This document shows positions 1 through 9,132 of a DNA stretch of 25,150 nucleotides, one piece after another. Origin of the DNA: Patescibacteria group bacterium UBA5194 (GTDB lineage: Bacteria; Patescibacteriota; Gracilibacteria; BD1-5; UBA6164); NCBI GenBank assembly GCA_002412935.1, contig DHWA01000044.1, positions 1 through 25,150 on the forward strand, given 5' to 3'. The position numbers and the translations under genes are program-made. The stretch's first letter is position 1; the number at the start of each line of letters is the position of its first letter. The notes below the pieces were generated by a model. It did not search any database, was not told where the DNA came from, and was given only the letters and a program-made list of their open reading frames with translations.

Positions 1-21
1 GAATTCGGGAAATGTTTTTTT

Positions 22-567
22 TTAAATTTTCATTATATCTACTTCCTTCTTTTTAAACATTTCATCTACTTGTTTATTTGCATCATCAACTAATTTTTGT
101 AAATCTCTCTCATAATCTTTTGCAATATCTTCACTTATTTCTTTATCCTCTTCTGCTTGAGAAATAAATTTATGAGAGTCTGCTCTCGCATTTCTCACTC
201 CGACCTTTGCTTCTTCTGTCATATTTTTTGCTATTTTTACTGTTTCTCTCCTCCTTTCTTCTGTTAATGGTGGTACTTTTATCATTATACCATCTGCATT
301 AGTTTGAGGATTTAATCATAAATTTTCTTCTGTAATTGCTTTTGCTATCTTGTGAATCAAAGTTCTATCCCAAGGTTGAATAGAAATAGTTTGAGAATCA
401 AGTAGTGTCAGAGATGCTACATTTTTAATAGGGCCAAAACTTCCATATTGTTCAACCAATATCCCCTCAACCATTGCTGGATTTGCTCTACCAACTTGTA
501 GCTTAGAAAATTCAGTTTCAAGATGAGTTACAGCTTTTTTAATTCATTCACTAGCTTTCTCTAACAT
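22..567 (-). CDS. frr: Ribosome recycling factor
   Basis: 181 aa, the normal RRF length. RRF splits post-termination 70S ribosomes together with EF-G in the cytoplasm. The N-terminus runs MLEKASEGIKKAVTHLETEF, followed by the conserved QVGRANPAMVEG and the NADGIMIKVPPLTEERR motif near residues 95-112, then an Arg/Lys-rich helix (KVGVRNARAD) and a DDANKQVDEMFKKKEVDIMKI end. Two in-frame TGA codons (at SEGIK and NLGLNP) fall on glycines, so under the standard code only the C-terminal half would be called. The ATG at 567 gives the full family N-terminus. No Shine-Dalgarno is visible before it. The gene ends 21 bases from the window edge, so a downstream operon partner cannot be judged. Assignment is secure from the motifs. 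Confidence 0.96.
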
Positions 568-792
568 AATATTAAGTTAAAAGATAAAAGAATAAAGATA
601 AATGGTAAAAGGTAATTTAAAAAAAATAATTATTTAATTTTTTACTTTTTCCTTTACCTTTTCTACTGAACATAGTATATTATTTTTTTTATAAAATCAA
701 ACTTGTTTTAAACAATTTTTTATATAAAATATAAACATTAATTTTTCAGTCTATTTGACTGATGACTGATAACTCCTAACTATTAACTCTAT
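568..792. other. Divergent AT-rich intergenic region (frr / ABC ATPase)
   Basis: 225 bases with no convincing gene. It holds a run of degenerate A/G-rich units near 580-615 (variants of AAAGATAA and AAAAGGTAA) that can pair imperfectly with the TTTTACTTTTTCCTTTACC stretch near 641-659. A possible + strand promoter lies at about 701-730 (TTGTTT, 16-base spacer, TAAAAT), inside a small palindrome (TTGTTTTAAACAA). Further on is a short run of related units, GACTGATGACTGATAACT, just before the next start. The promoter call is tentative because AT-rich DNA gives chance matches. Confidence 0.4.
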
Positions 793-1503
793 ATGAAAAT
801 ACTTGAATTAAAAAATGTAACAAAATATCTAAACTGAAATAAAATATTATCTGAAGTTAGTTTTGAAGTTGAAAAATGAGATATCTATTGATTTTTATGA
901 CCAAATTGAGCGTGAAAAACAACAACAATGAAATGTATTTTAGGCCTTATAGAACCTGAAGAGTGAGAAATCAAGATTTTTTGAGAAAATTGATTATCTA
1001 TAAAATCAAAAGAAAAAATCTGATTTATGCCCGAAAATACTTACCTTTACAGACATTTAACTTGAGTAGAATTCCTGAGATTTAACGGTAGATTCTTTGA
1101 TATTAAAAATGAAGAATTAGAAAAAAGAATAGAAAAATTACTAAAAAAAGTGTGACTTGAAAACGCTTGAAATAAGAGATTAAGTGATTACAGTAAATGA
1201 ATGCTTCAAAGAATCTGACTTGCTCAATCAATAATAAATGACCCTAAACTTCTATTTTTAGATGAACCTATGAGTTGACTTGACCCAATAGGTAGAAAGA
1301 TGATAAAAGACCTACTTTTAGAACTAAAAGAAGATTGAACTACTATTTTTTTTAACACTCATATACTTGCAGATGCCGAAAGTATGTGTAACAAGATAAG
1401 TATAATTCACAAATGAAAAATAATTGTTGAATCAAAAAAAGTTAAAGATATAGAAGAAGATCTAGAAAAATTCTTCATACACAATATAGAAAAATCTGAG
1501 TAA
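793..1503 (+). CDS. ABC transporter ATP-binding protein
   Basis: 236 aa, a typical single nucleotide-binding subunit. Walker A is GPNGAGKT (about residues 36-43), with its glycines written as TGA. The ABC signature is the variant LSDYSKGM, Walker B is LLFLDEP followed by MSGLDP (D-loop), and the H-loop is NTHI. It should energise a membrane permease through ATP hydrolysis. The motif set is closest to CcmA/drug- or Na+-export type ATPases (DrrA-like), but no permease gene is adjacent: the next gene, der, is convergent. The substrate is therefore unknown. The non-canonical signature (LSDYSKG rather than LSGGQ) is usual in this export subgroup. The start is the first ATG of the open frame and the N-terminus MKILELKNVTK matches the family. 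Confidence 0.93.
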
Positions 1504-1512
1504 TCTTTAAAT

Positions 1513-1548
1513 AAAAAAAATGAAATGTTTTCACATTTCATTTTTTTT
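1513..1548. terminator. Bidirectional terminator between ABC ATPase and der
   Basis: Sixteen-base perfect stem (1513-1528 with 1533-1548) with a TTTC loop. The stem is flanked by A8 on one side and T8 on the other, so it acts as an intrinsic terminator on both strands. It overlaps the last codon positions of der by two bases. Confidence 0.85.
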
Positions 1549-2923
1549 ATTTTCTTTTATCAATATTCTTTCCTCTTCATTTTAGTTCCAAAACAATAGG
1601 AGTTCCGAAAAATCCGAAAGTATCTCTTATACGATTTTCCAAATATCTCTTATATGAAAAATGAAAATGATCTGGATTATTTACTGTGATTACAAATTTT
1701 GGAGGATTAGTATCAACTTGACTACCATAATATATCTTTGGATTATGAGATTTTTTATTTCAACTAGGAGCATGTTTTAAAACAACTTGAGCAATAAACT
1801 CATTGAAGATAGATGTTTTAACTCTCTTTTTTCTTTCTTTATCTATTCAAATAGCACTATCCAAAATCTCATTAACTCTCTTTTTTTCAGTCGCTGAAGT
1901 AAAAATAGTAGATACCCAAGGTAAAAAATCCATTTTTTCCTTTAGATATGATATATATTTATCCATTATCTTATCTTTATCTATTCCAGGTTTTGCCAGT
2001 ACTTTATCCCATTTATTTAAAACTATTATAAGTCATTTATTTTCTTCTAAACTTCTACTAACTATAGATAAATCTTGTCAAACAACTCATTCAAAAGCAT
2101 CTACAACAATAACTACTATATCAGCTCTAGTTATAGCTCTTTCAGTTCTCATAATTGACCAGTTTTCTATATTTCTAGTTCAAACCTTACTAAGCCTTCT
2201 TATTCAAGCTGTATCAATAAGTATAAAATTTTGTTCATTATAAGTAAACTTAGTATCTATACTATCTCTTGTAGTTCAAGCCATATCTTTAACCATTACT
2301 CTGTCTTTTCATACGAGAGCATTGATTATACTTGATTTCCCTACATTTGGTCTTCCTATAATTGCAAGTTTTATATAACTATCATCAACTTCTTCTTCTA
2401 TATAATTAAGTCATTTACTAGTTAAAAAATCTGCTACATATTTTTTTACCTCATATATTCATCTATTATGAGAAACTGAAACTGGGAAAAATTCTTTATA
2501 TCATCAAGTTCAAGCCAAACCATAAGATTCCATTATTTTCTTTTCATTATCAGCTTTATTTGCAACCAAAATAACTTCTTTTACTTTTTTACTTTTAAGT
2601 AATTTTAAAATTCTTTCATCAAGTTCAGTAAATCTGTCATATTCTAAAAGCCATATAAGCAAATCACTTTCTTCAATAGTTCTTGCTGTTCTATCAATTA
2701 TATCTTTTGCTATTTCCTCATTTGTACTAGAAAAATCAAGTCATCCTGAATCTGATAATATATATGTTAAATTGTTATCATTATCTCTAAATTCAAACTC
2801 TGAAATATCTCTAGTAGTACCAGGTTCATCCGCAACTATAGCTATCTTATGTCCTGTATACATATTGAAAAAACTTGATTTTCCCACATTTGGTCTTCCT
2901 ATTATCGTAACTTTTGCTAACAC
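1547..2923 (-). CDS. der: Ribosome-assembly GTPase Der (EngA)
   Basis: 458 aa, normal for Der, which has two tandem GTPase domains and a C-terminal KH-like domain and is needed for 50S subunit maturation. Domain 1 shows G1 GRPNVGKS at residues 9-16, PGTTRD (G2) and DSGG (G3, where the second Gly is TGA). Domain 2 repeats G1 as IIGRPNVGKSS, then AGTTRDSID and IDTAGIRR. The C-terminal FGTPIVLELKGRGKN is the typical Der ending. The start is GTG at 2923, giving MLAKVTIIGRPNVGKS, and no ATG fits upstream. A TATAAT (minus strand, at 2955-2960) about 30 bases before the start is a plausible -10. The gene converges on the ABC ATPase and shares its terminator. Confidence 0.96.
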
Positions 2924-3049
2924 TTTTTTATATATAAATAAATAAATCTCTCAAATTATACAGATTTATCAGAAAATGCAATTTTATTGCAAATATAAAA
3001 AATATATGTTAATATTTTTATATATAATTTAATTTCTAAAAGTAAAATT

Positions 3050-3496
3050 ATGGAAAATCCAGAATTACCAAAAAATTGAACAATTTATAACTTTGATAGT
3101 ATTCCTGATGATGATATTAAAAGTACTCAAGAAATTACAAATTGAAAAGTTGAAAAAGAAATTCCTCACATATATCCAGATAAGGAAAAAATAAAATATG
3201 TTATTAACAATGAAACAAAAAATTCATTGGCAGAATTATCTAAAGAATTCTTTAATAAAATTGGTAATATATTAAATAAAGATAATCAAGAAATCCAAAC
3301 TCCTCCGTATTATCTTCCCTCACAAAAAACATATGAAGATAGAGTAGAAAATACAAATAATGCTATACAAGCAGAAGCTGAAAGTCCTGAATGATATACT
3401 CCACCTTCAGATACAACATCAGATAATGATTGAAATAAATCAGAAAAAAAGAAAAAAAGAAAACCAATAGGTGATACTGAAATAGCTTCTAATTAA
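3050..3496 (+). CDS. Hypothetical hydrophilic protein, 148 aa
   Basis: Not recognised. An open frame (MENPELPKNGTIYNF start) with four glycines written as TGA, which supports real coding. The protein is highly charged, has no signal peptide, no membrane segment and no cysteines, and contains a Pro/Thr/Ser/Asp-rich stretch (EGYTPPSDTTSDNDGNK) followed by a basic patch (KKKKRK) near the C-terminus. This suggests a largely disordered soluble protein. It stands alone between der (divergent) and corA (convergent), with an upstream TATATATAAT-like stretch near 3020-3030 and a strong terminator directly after it. No function can be assigned. Confidence 0.75.
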
Positions 3497-3503
3497 TAAA
3501 CTA

Positions 3504-3546
3504 AAAACAAAAACACCAATCTAAAATAGATTGGTGTTTTTGTTTT
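3504..3546. terminator. Bidirectional terminator between the 148-aa gene and corA
   Basis: Twenty-base perfect stem (3504-3523 with 3527-3546) around an AAA loop, with core ACACCAATCTA and flanking A and T runs on both sides. It serves both convergent genes. Confidence 0.88.
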
Positions 3547-4459
3547 ATTTATTATTTCATTCTCTAAAATACCGATACAAAATAATTATAACAAATGCTG
3601 TACTTCAAAATATTGAAGAAAGAACAAATATTGAATTATCTTGAAATGGTGTTTTTACATTCATCCCATAAAAACTAGTAATTAACATCATCGGAAATGT
3701 ATAAGTTGATACAACAGTAAGAATTTTAATAACTGAATTTGTTCTTATATCAATTATAGTCTTATATGAAACTTCAATAGATCCAATATATTCATCAAGT
3801 AAAATTATCTCATTAACTATTTGACTCAATTTATCTTCTAAATCCTCGAAATACTCTTCAATCTTTCATGCAAATAACTTATTCATATTAAACTCCAGCT
3901 GATTTAATACAGTAATTTGAGGTTTAAACATATTCTTTAACATCATTATATTTCTCTTTTTAATCATTATATCTTTTACTAGAGAAGATGAAGCTCAAGA
4001 AAAAACATTTCTTTCTATAACTTTTACATCCATAGTAATCCTCTCTGCAACTCTAAATACTTTTTCAAGCATAGACTGAATAATTTCATAAAGCACATAT
4101 CAAGAAGAAATTTTCATCTTATTATTTTCATCTATATCCAACTTTTTATATTGTTCAAAAATCTTATCTATATGATTTCATGGATAATTTCTAAAAGTAA
4201 GTATATAGTTTTTTCATAAAAATATATTAAACTCATTTAATTCATAAATTTGACTCCTAGTATTATACTTAGGAAAATGAAGAGTTATAAACATATAATC
4301 ATCATAGTAATCTATTCTGGCTCTCTGATTTTCTTCCAAACAGGCTTCTATATCTAATTCATGGAAATCATAATGTCTAACAACTGAAAGCAATTCAGCT
4401 TTAGTTACATTAACTCCATCTACCCATAAAATATTCTTTATATTTATTTGTCTAAGCAT
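3545..4459 (-). CDS. corA: CorA-family Mg2+/divalent cation transporter
   Basis: 304 aa, within the CorA range. A large N-terminal cytoplasmic domain (alpha/beta, with DYYDDYMFITLHFP) leads into long helices and two C-terminal membrane segments. The selectivity motif YGMNV sits at the end of the first one (TFPMMLITSFYGMNVK), matching the diagnostic GMN of CorA. The second segment is FVLSSIFGSTAFVIIILY, ending in a basic YRYFREGNNK tail. CorA forms pentameric channels for Mg2+ (Co2+, Ni2+) uptake. The sequence after GMN (KTPFQD) lacks the common MPE triplet, so ion preference could differ. In the tail the codon before YFRE is CGG, read here as Arg, in a position usually basic. The gene lies 21 bases downstream of aspS on the same strand, a possible two-gene transcript. 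Confidence 0.9.
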
Positions 4460-4480
4460 AGAAAAACACTTAATAATTAA

Positions 4481-6253
4481 CTAAAGTTCTATCGGTTTTA
4501 ATTCTATATGTAATTCATCTAATTGACTTTGATCTATAATTGACGGAGCATTCATCATCACATCTTGAGCTCTTCCAGATTTTGGGAATGCATAAACCTC
4601 TCTTATATTAACTTCATCTGTAAGTATCATCATAACTCTATCCATCCCAATAGCAAATCAACCATGTGGCGGAACTCCATATTGAAATGCTTCATACATA
4701 GCCCCAAATTTATCTACTACTTCTTGTTTATCTCTTCATACTATTCCAAAAGCTCTAACTAGACTTTCTATATCATGATTTCTTATAGATCCAGAAAGTA
4801 TCTCGTATCAATTACAAGCTAAATCATATTGTATTGCTTTTATATTTAATAAATCTTGTCTTTCAAATGCTTCAACTCATCCGTGAGGCATAGAAAATGG
4901 ATTATGACAAAAATCTAATTTTCCCGTTACTGAATCTTGTTCAAACATAGGAAAATCTACAATCCAAGCAAAAGATATTTTATTGTTATCAGCAAGATTA
5001 AATTTATCTCTTAGAGCAAGTCTAACTACACTTAAAACTGAAACCGCTCTTTTAAATTCATTTGCTGAGAAAAATATTATATCTCAAGTTTTTGGTTTAA
5101 GTCTAGCTTCCATTTCTTTGATTTCTTCTTCACTGAAAAATTTTAAAATTGGTGATTTTGGTCATTCTACTGCATCATATATTATATAAGCTAATCATTT
5201 TGCACCTGCTTTTATAGCTACTTGTGTAAGATCATCTATATCTTTTCTACTCATTGATTGTCATTCTAATTTGATTGCTTTTATAACTCCTGATGTATCA
5301 TAAATATTTTTAAATACTGAAAAACTACTATTTGCAAATATATCAGTTAAATCAACAAATTTCATTCCAAATCTTAAATCAGGTTTATCACTTCAATAAT
5401 TTTCAAGTGCTTCATCATAACTGATTATCTCAAAATCCCCAATTATTTCTTTGTCACTAACTCATGCAACTACATCTCTTAAATATGATTCAACAACTTT
5501 GAAAACATCATCTTGTTCTACAAAACTCATCTCACAGTCAATTTGATAAAATTCACAACTATGTCTATCTGCTCTAGGATCTTCATCTCTAAAACAAGGA
5601 GCAACTTGAAAATATTTATCAATTCACCCAACCATAAGCAATTGTTTGTATTGTTGTGGAGCTTGTGGTAATGCATAAAATTTACCTGGATTTAATCTCG
5701 AAGGAATCAAGAAATCTCTTGCTCATTCTGGACTTGAAACTGTAAAAATAGGAGTTTGAACTTCTAAGAAATCTTTTTCTACAAACCAATTTCTTGTAAA
5801 ATTAAGAAATTTAGATCTAAATTTAACATTATCAAGTACTTTTTTTCTTCTTAAGTCTATATATCTGTGTTTGTATCTGATTTCTTCATTGGCAGTATCA
5901 CTAAAATCATCCAATTCAAAAGGAGGAGTTTTTGATTTTGATAATAATCTAGTTTTATAGATAATTACTTCTACTTCTCAAGTTTTTAGATTTTTATTAC
6001 TTTGTCAATCAGGTCTTGGTCTAACTTTTCAAGTAACTTGTATAACAAATTCACTTCTAAAATCATTAGCTTCAAGCCATGCTTGTTTATCATCTTCTGG
6101 ATCAAAAACTATTTGAGTCAATCCATATCTATCTCTCAAATCTATAAATATAATTCCCCCATGATCTCTTCTGTTACTTACCCACCCACAAAGGGTTACT
6201 TCTTGTCATTTATTCTCTAAAGTTAATTCGTTACATGTAATTGTTCTTAGCAT
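4481..6253 (-). CDS. aspS: Aspartyl-tRNA synthetase (AspRS, bacterial type)
   Basis: 590 aa, the standard size of bacterial class II AspRS. The N-terminal OB-fold anticodon-binding domain includes CGWVSNRRDHGGIIFIDLRD and is followed by the catalytic core: EVQTPIFTVSSPEGARDFL (motif 1 region), FRDEDPRADR (motif 2), the bacterial GAD insertion domain in mid-protein, and GGFAIGMDRVMMIL (motif 3). It charges tRNA-Asp; bacterial AspRS often also charges tRNA-Asn when AsnRS is missing, which cannot be decided here. One oddity is that the motif 2 loop reads DRHSCEF, with Cys where the family usually has Pro. Many glycines are TGA. The MLRTITCNEL start is the first ATG of the frame. Confidence 0.96.
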
Positions 6254-6382
6254 AATTTTATAATAAAAATAAACATATTTGATACTAATTAAAGTATGAT
6301 TATATGATTATATAAAAAATATAAATTTTTCAAATTTTATTTTACTTTTGCCCTGTTTCAAAATAGATTAATAAATAAAAAA

Positions 6383-6419
6383 AATCTTTTAAATAAGTTT
6401 TTTGTTTATTAAAAAGATT
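6383..6419. terminator. Candidate terminator hairpin
   Basis: Imperfect AT-rich stem (AATCTTTT / AAAAGATT, extended through one mismatch to AATAA / TTATT) with a loop around GTTTTTTG, in the 207-base gap between aspS and the FISUMP-like gene, both on the minus strand. It is well placed to end the transcript of the 220-aa gene. Its low GC makes it uncertain. Confidence 0.4.
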
Positions 6420-6460
6420 GTGTTATTTTTAAGAGAGTTCAAAGAGAGAAATAGTCGAAT

Positions 6461-7123
6461 CTATTTTTCAATAAGACGAAGTGGTAAAGCAAAAGATCAA
6501 ATATGATTATAATCAATAGCAGAATTATCAGAATTAAAAATCAAATACTCAGCTCAATTTTCATATTCCTTAGACCAGTACATACCAAAATGCCCCTCAC
6601 CATTCATAAACTCATCAGAACGATGATAACAACCAGTAAAGGAAAGTCATAATACTTTTTGTAAAAATTCCGATTTATTTTTATTATCTCACGGAAGAAA
6701 ATCTAAATATTTTTTCCAATCTGGAATTTTTCATTTTCATATATTTTGTTGTTTTTCTGCAGAAGCTCTATCAAATAATATATTTCATCTATAATCCAAA
6801 ATATAGTTTTTTCTTGGTTTAGTTTTTTCATCTTCTGCTTTAAATGTATCTCATAATAATTCTATACGACCTCAATATAGAAAATTAAAATTTGATGAAA
6901 AATTTTCTTTATACCATTTTTTATTTAATGGACTATTATTAATCCATTCTTCAAATCACAACATTCTTGAATGATTTATGGCTTCTATATTACCGCAAGA
7001 TAATATTTGATGAATATTATTATTAACATCTAAAACTCCTATTTTTTCAAATATGGGAGTTTGTTTATCTGGATCTGGTTTTTCTAAAGTTTCTCATTCT
7101 ACAGTTCTTTTTTCGTTTAACAT
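6461..7123 (-). CDS. FISUMP/DUF1566-like protein
   Basis: 220 aa. The C-terminal third carries the hallmark layout of the FISUMP / DUF1566-like fold: LSFTGCYH, then GHFGMYWSKEYENGAEYLIF, then NSDNSAIDYN and FALPLRLIEK, where the family usually has 'GYYWSS...A..L.F......GFPVR'. The N-terminal half (IHQILSCGNIEAINHSRMLG, FEEWINNSPLNKKWY) is not recognised. There is no signal peptide, which is unusual because many FISUMP proteins are secreted or lipid-anchored. The start is ATG at 7123 (MLNEKRTVEGETL), with a good promoter 29-58 bases upstream. About a dozen glycines are TGA. The function is unknown; related folds occur in surface and putatively adhesive proteins. It is divergent from the peroxiredoxin gene. 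Confidence 0.75.
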
Positions 7124-7151
7124 AAAAATTGTGTTAAAATGTAATTAATTA

Positions 7152-7181
7152 TTAATATAAACATAATATTATATTTGTCAA
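7152..7181 (-). promoter_or_regulatory. Sigma70-type promoter for the FISUMP-like gene
   Basis: On the minus strand: TTGACA (7176-7181), 18-base spacer, TATTAA (7152-7157), leaving a short leader before the ATG at 7123. The sequence before the -35 reads ATATATTGACA, shared with the tsaC promoter. Confidence 0.6.
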
Positions 7182-7208
7182 TATATTTTTGAGAGTATTT
7201 TTTCAAAA

Positions 7209-7236
7209 TTGACTAAACAGAAAAAAAATATAAAAT
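7209..7236 (+). promoter_or_regulatory. Sigma70-type promoter for peroxiredoxin
   Basis: TTGACT (7209-7214), 16-base spacer, TAAAAT (7231-7236). A transcript would start near 7243, giving a leader of about 50 bases before the ATG at 7294. It is divergent from the promoter at 7152-7181. Confidence 0.55.
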
Positions 7237-7293
7237 TAGAGAAATGTTAAAATTAACTAACATTTAGAATTTTAATACTTAATTTTATTAAAT

Positions 7294-7917
7294 ATGAGTT
7301 GTTGTGAAAATAATGAAAGTCTGTTTGGACAAGTGAAAATAGATATAGAAGCTCCAGGATTTAATTTACCTGCTTATGACCCTTTAACTGATGATGAAAC
7401 TATTGTAAGTTCTGGAAGCCTTGCTTGAAAATGGATAGTTTTATTTTTCTATCCTGCTGATTTTACTTTTGTATGTCCTACAGAATTAAAAGATATGGCA
7501 GATGCTAGAGATATATTTGAAACTATCTGAGTTGAAGTACTAACTGTTTCTACTGATACTGTTTATTCTCATAGAGCCTGGGTAAAACACGAGAGATTGA
7601 TGCAAAATTTCCCATACAAGATGCTATCTGACCACAATCTAGAAATAGCTGATGCATATAATGTACTTGATGAACAAACTTGAATTGCTGGAAGAGGTAC
7701 TTTTGTAATTGATCCAGATGGAATAACTAGAGTTATCGAAATTACTTCAGGACCATTATGAAGAAATAGTGAAGAATTAATCAGAAAAATAGAAGCTCTA
7801 CAACATATGAGAGCAAATCCAGGCATAGCTTGTCCAGCAAGATGGGTAAAGTGAAACACAACATTAACTCCATCAATCAAAATTGCTTGAGAAGTTTATG
7901 AAGCTTTGAATAAATAG
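7294..7917 (+). CDS. 2-Cys peroxiredoxin (AhpC/Prx1 type)
   Basis: 207 aa. It reduces peroxides through a peroxidatic Cys61 in FTFVCPTE and a resolving Cys180 in NPGIACPARW, the two diagnostic motifs of AhpC/Tsa 2-Cys peroxiredoxins. GRGTFVIDPDG lies between them. The N-terminus has an extra vicinal pair (MSCCENN). The codon for invariant residues includes TGA at Gly in AGKW and VKGNT. No reductase (AhpF, thioredoxin) is adjacent, so the electron donor is unknown. It is a stand-alone gene with its own promoter, bounded by a hairpin terminator in the repeat that follows. It is a cytoplasmic antioxidant enzyme. Confidence 0.95.
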
Positions 7918-7945
7918 AAATTAGAACATAGAACAGTACAAGGAA

Positions 7946-8043
7946 GATTCCCTTCTTCAAGGGAATGACAATTATATACAAAGGAAGTTTGCTTGAGAAA
8001 GTGAACTTCTTTTTTTACCGTCATTCCTGTGTAGACAGGAATC
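7946..8043. repeat. REP/MITE-like foldback element (98 bp)
   Basis: Two GC-richer hairpins in inverted orientation bound the element: ATTCCCTT-CTTC-AAGGGAAT (7947-7966) and ATTCCTGT-GTAG-ACAGGAAT (8023-8042). The outer ends are GATTCC / GGAATC and the inner flanks AATGAC / GTCATT, so the whole unit is also roughly self-complementary. Its base composition differs from the surrounding AT-rich DNA. It resembles the widespread GGAATGAC/GTCATTCC palindromic repeats of bacterial intergenic regions. No transposase is nearby. Confidence 0.65.
7984..8016 (+). terminator. Terminator after peroxiredoxin
   Basis: Eleven-base stem starting GAAGTT and ending AACTTC (two G-T pairs), loop GAGA, followed by T7 at 8010-8016. 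It sits inside the 98-bp foldback element and ends the peroxiredoxin transcript. Confidence 0.7.
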
Positions 8044-8142
8044 TATCAAATTATAAAAATCCTTTATTTTTTTATTTGATTTTTAAAAAAGTATAGATAT
8101 ATTATATACGGATTATATATTTTTAAAAATTAGTTTCTTGTT

Positions 8143-8187
8143 ATTATGGCGAATTTGCCATAATTAAAATAATTTATTTATTAAAAT
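8143..8187 (+). promoter_or_regulatory. Hairpin plus conserved leader before the KilA-N gene
   Basis: ATTATGGC / GCCATAAT stem (8143-8164) with a GAATTT loop runs directly into the leader TAATTAAAATAATTTATT with TATTAAAAT after it. A near-identical leader (one A inserted) recurs at 9133-9160 before the lipoprotein gene. Placement and repetition suggest a shared control region (promoter or operator); the role is inferred. Confidence 0.45.
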
Positions 8188-8197
8188 AATTTTATCT

Positions 8198-9043
8198 ATG
8201 AATCCACAAGTTAAAGTTCTATGAACTGAAATTAAAATTATAAAATTTGAAGATGATGATTTTATCAGTTTAACAGATATTGCTAAGCATAAATGAAATA
8301 AAAGTGAGCAAATTATTCAAAATTGGATGAGAAGTAGAAATACTATTGAGTTTTTATGACTATGGGAAAATCTGAATAATTCAAATTTTAAACACCTCGA
8401 ATTCGAGGTGTTTAAAAAAGAAGCTTGATTAAATGCCTTTCTAATGAGTCCTAGAAAATGGATAGAATCAACATATGCAATTTGAATAATATCAAAATCG
8501 TGAAAATATTGATGAACATTTGCTCATAAAGATATTGCATTTGAATTTGCAAACTGGCTTTCTGTTGAATTTAGACTTTATTTTATCAAAGAATTTCAAA
8601 GACTAAAACAAGAAGAATTTAAAACTCTAGATTGGAGTGCAAAGAGATTTCTAACAAAAGTAAATTACAAAATTCATACTGATGCTATAAAAGAAAATCT
8701 AATACCAAAAGAACTTTCTAAAAATGAAATAAATTTTGTATATTCTGACGAAGCAGATATACTAAACAAAGCATTATTTGGGATAACAGCAAGAGAATGG
8801 AGAGAAAATAATACTTCAAAAAAGTGAAATATTCGAGATGAAGCCAATATAGAACAACTCATCATTTTAGCAAACCTAGAAAGTCTAAATGCAGAGTTTA
8901 TAAAAATGTGAATCAAGCAACCCGAAAGACTAGAAACACTAAACAAGATTGCAATAACACAAATGAAATCTTTGATTAAATTAGATGTGGATAATAAGTT
9001 TAGTTGAGAAATAAATAAACGAGAGAAAAAGAAATTAAACTAA
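8198..9043 (+). CDS. KilA-N domain-containing protein
   Basis: 281 aa. The N-terminal two thirds follow the KilA-N DNA-binding layout common in phage and mobile-element proteins: FISLTDIAKHKGNKSEQIIQ, NWMRSRNTIEFLGLWE, SPRKWIESTYAIGIISKSGK and YGGTFAHKDIAFEFANWLS, then a LYFIKEFQRLK helix. The C-terminal third ends with GNIRDEANIEQLIILANLES, often seen with this domain, where the Arg is CGA. The likely role is DNA binding linked to a mobile element; the precise function is unknown. Glycines are heavily TGA (for example KSGKYGGT), so the gene is adapted to this code. The segment FKHLEFEVFK is encoded by a perfect 32-bp palindrome. GC-rich repeats lie on both sides (7946-8043 and 9046-9129), the second starting three bases after the stop. 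Confidence 0.88.
8386..8417. repeat. Perfect 32-bp palindrome inside the KilA-N gene
   Basis: Left half 8386-8401 (TTTTAAACACCTCGAA) is the exact reverse complement of 8402-8417, centred on GAATTC. It encodes FKHLEFEVFK in frame. It could form a cruciform or mRNA hairpin, or be a binding site for the KilA-N protein itself. Confidence 0.9.
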
Positions 9044-9045
9044 AT

Positions 9046-9129
9046 TGTCATTGCGAGGAGGTACGACAAAGCAATCCATTCACTATATTGTTTCATGTTC
9101 TCTGGATTGCTTCGTACCTCGCAATGACA
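9046..9129. repeat. GC-rich inverted-repeat element (84 bp, REP/MITE-like)
   Basis: Arms of about 30 bases: TGTCATTGCGAG with GTACGA and AGCAATCCA on the left, and their reverse complement TGGATTGCT-TCGTAC-CTCGCAATGACA on the right. The left arm carries two 3-base insertions, and about 20 bases form the loop. The motif 'GTCATTGCGAG...GCAATCC' is a well-known palindromic repeat type found across many bacterial genomes. It is flanked by AT-rich DNA and begins three bases after the KilA-N stop, where it may also act as a transcription barrier. Confidence 0.8.
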
Positions 9130-9132
9130 TAA

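Noticed and set aside
1..9. GAATTCGGG at the window start as a cloning or adapter remnant
   Set aside because: An EcoRI-like start is suggestive, but six bases are too few to decide, and the following bases are normal AT-rich sequence.
1803..2243. 146-codon + strand frame rich in Leu/Ile/Ser
   Set aside because: It is the complement of der, which has complete G motifs in both domains.
7569..7880. 103-codon minus-strand frame
   Set aside because: Antisense of the peroxiredoxin gene.
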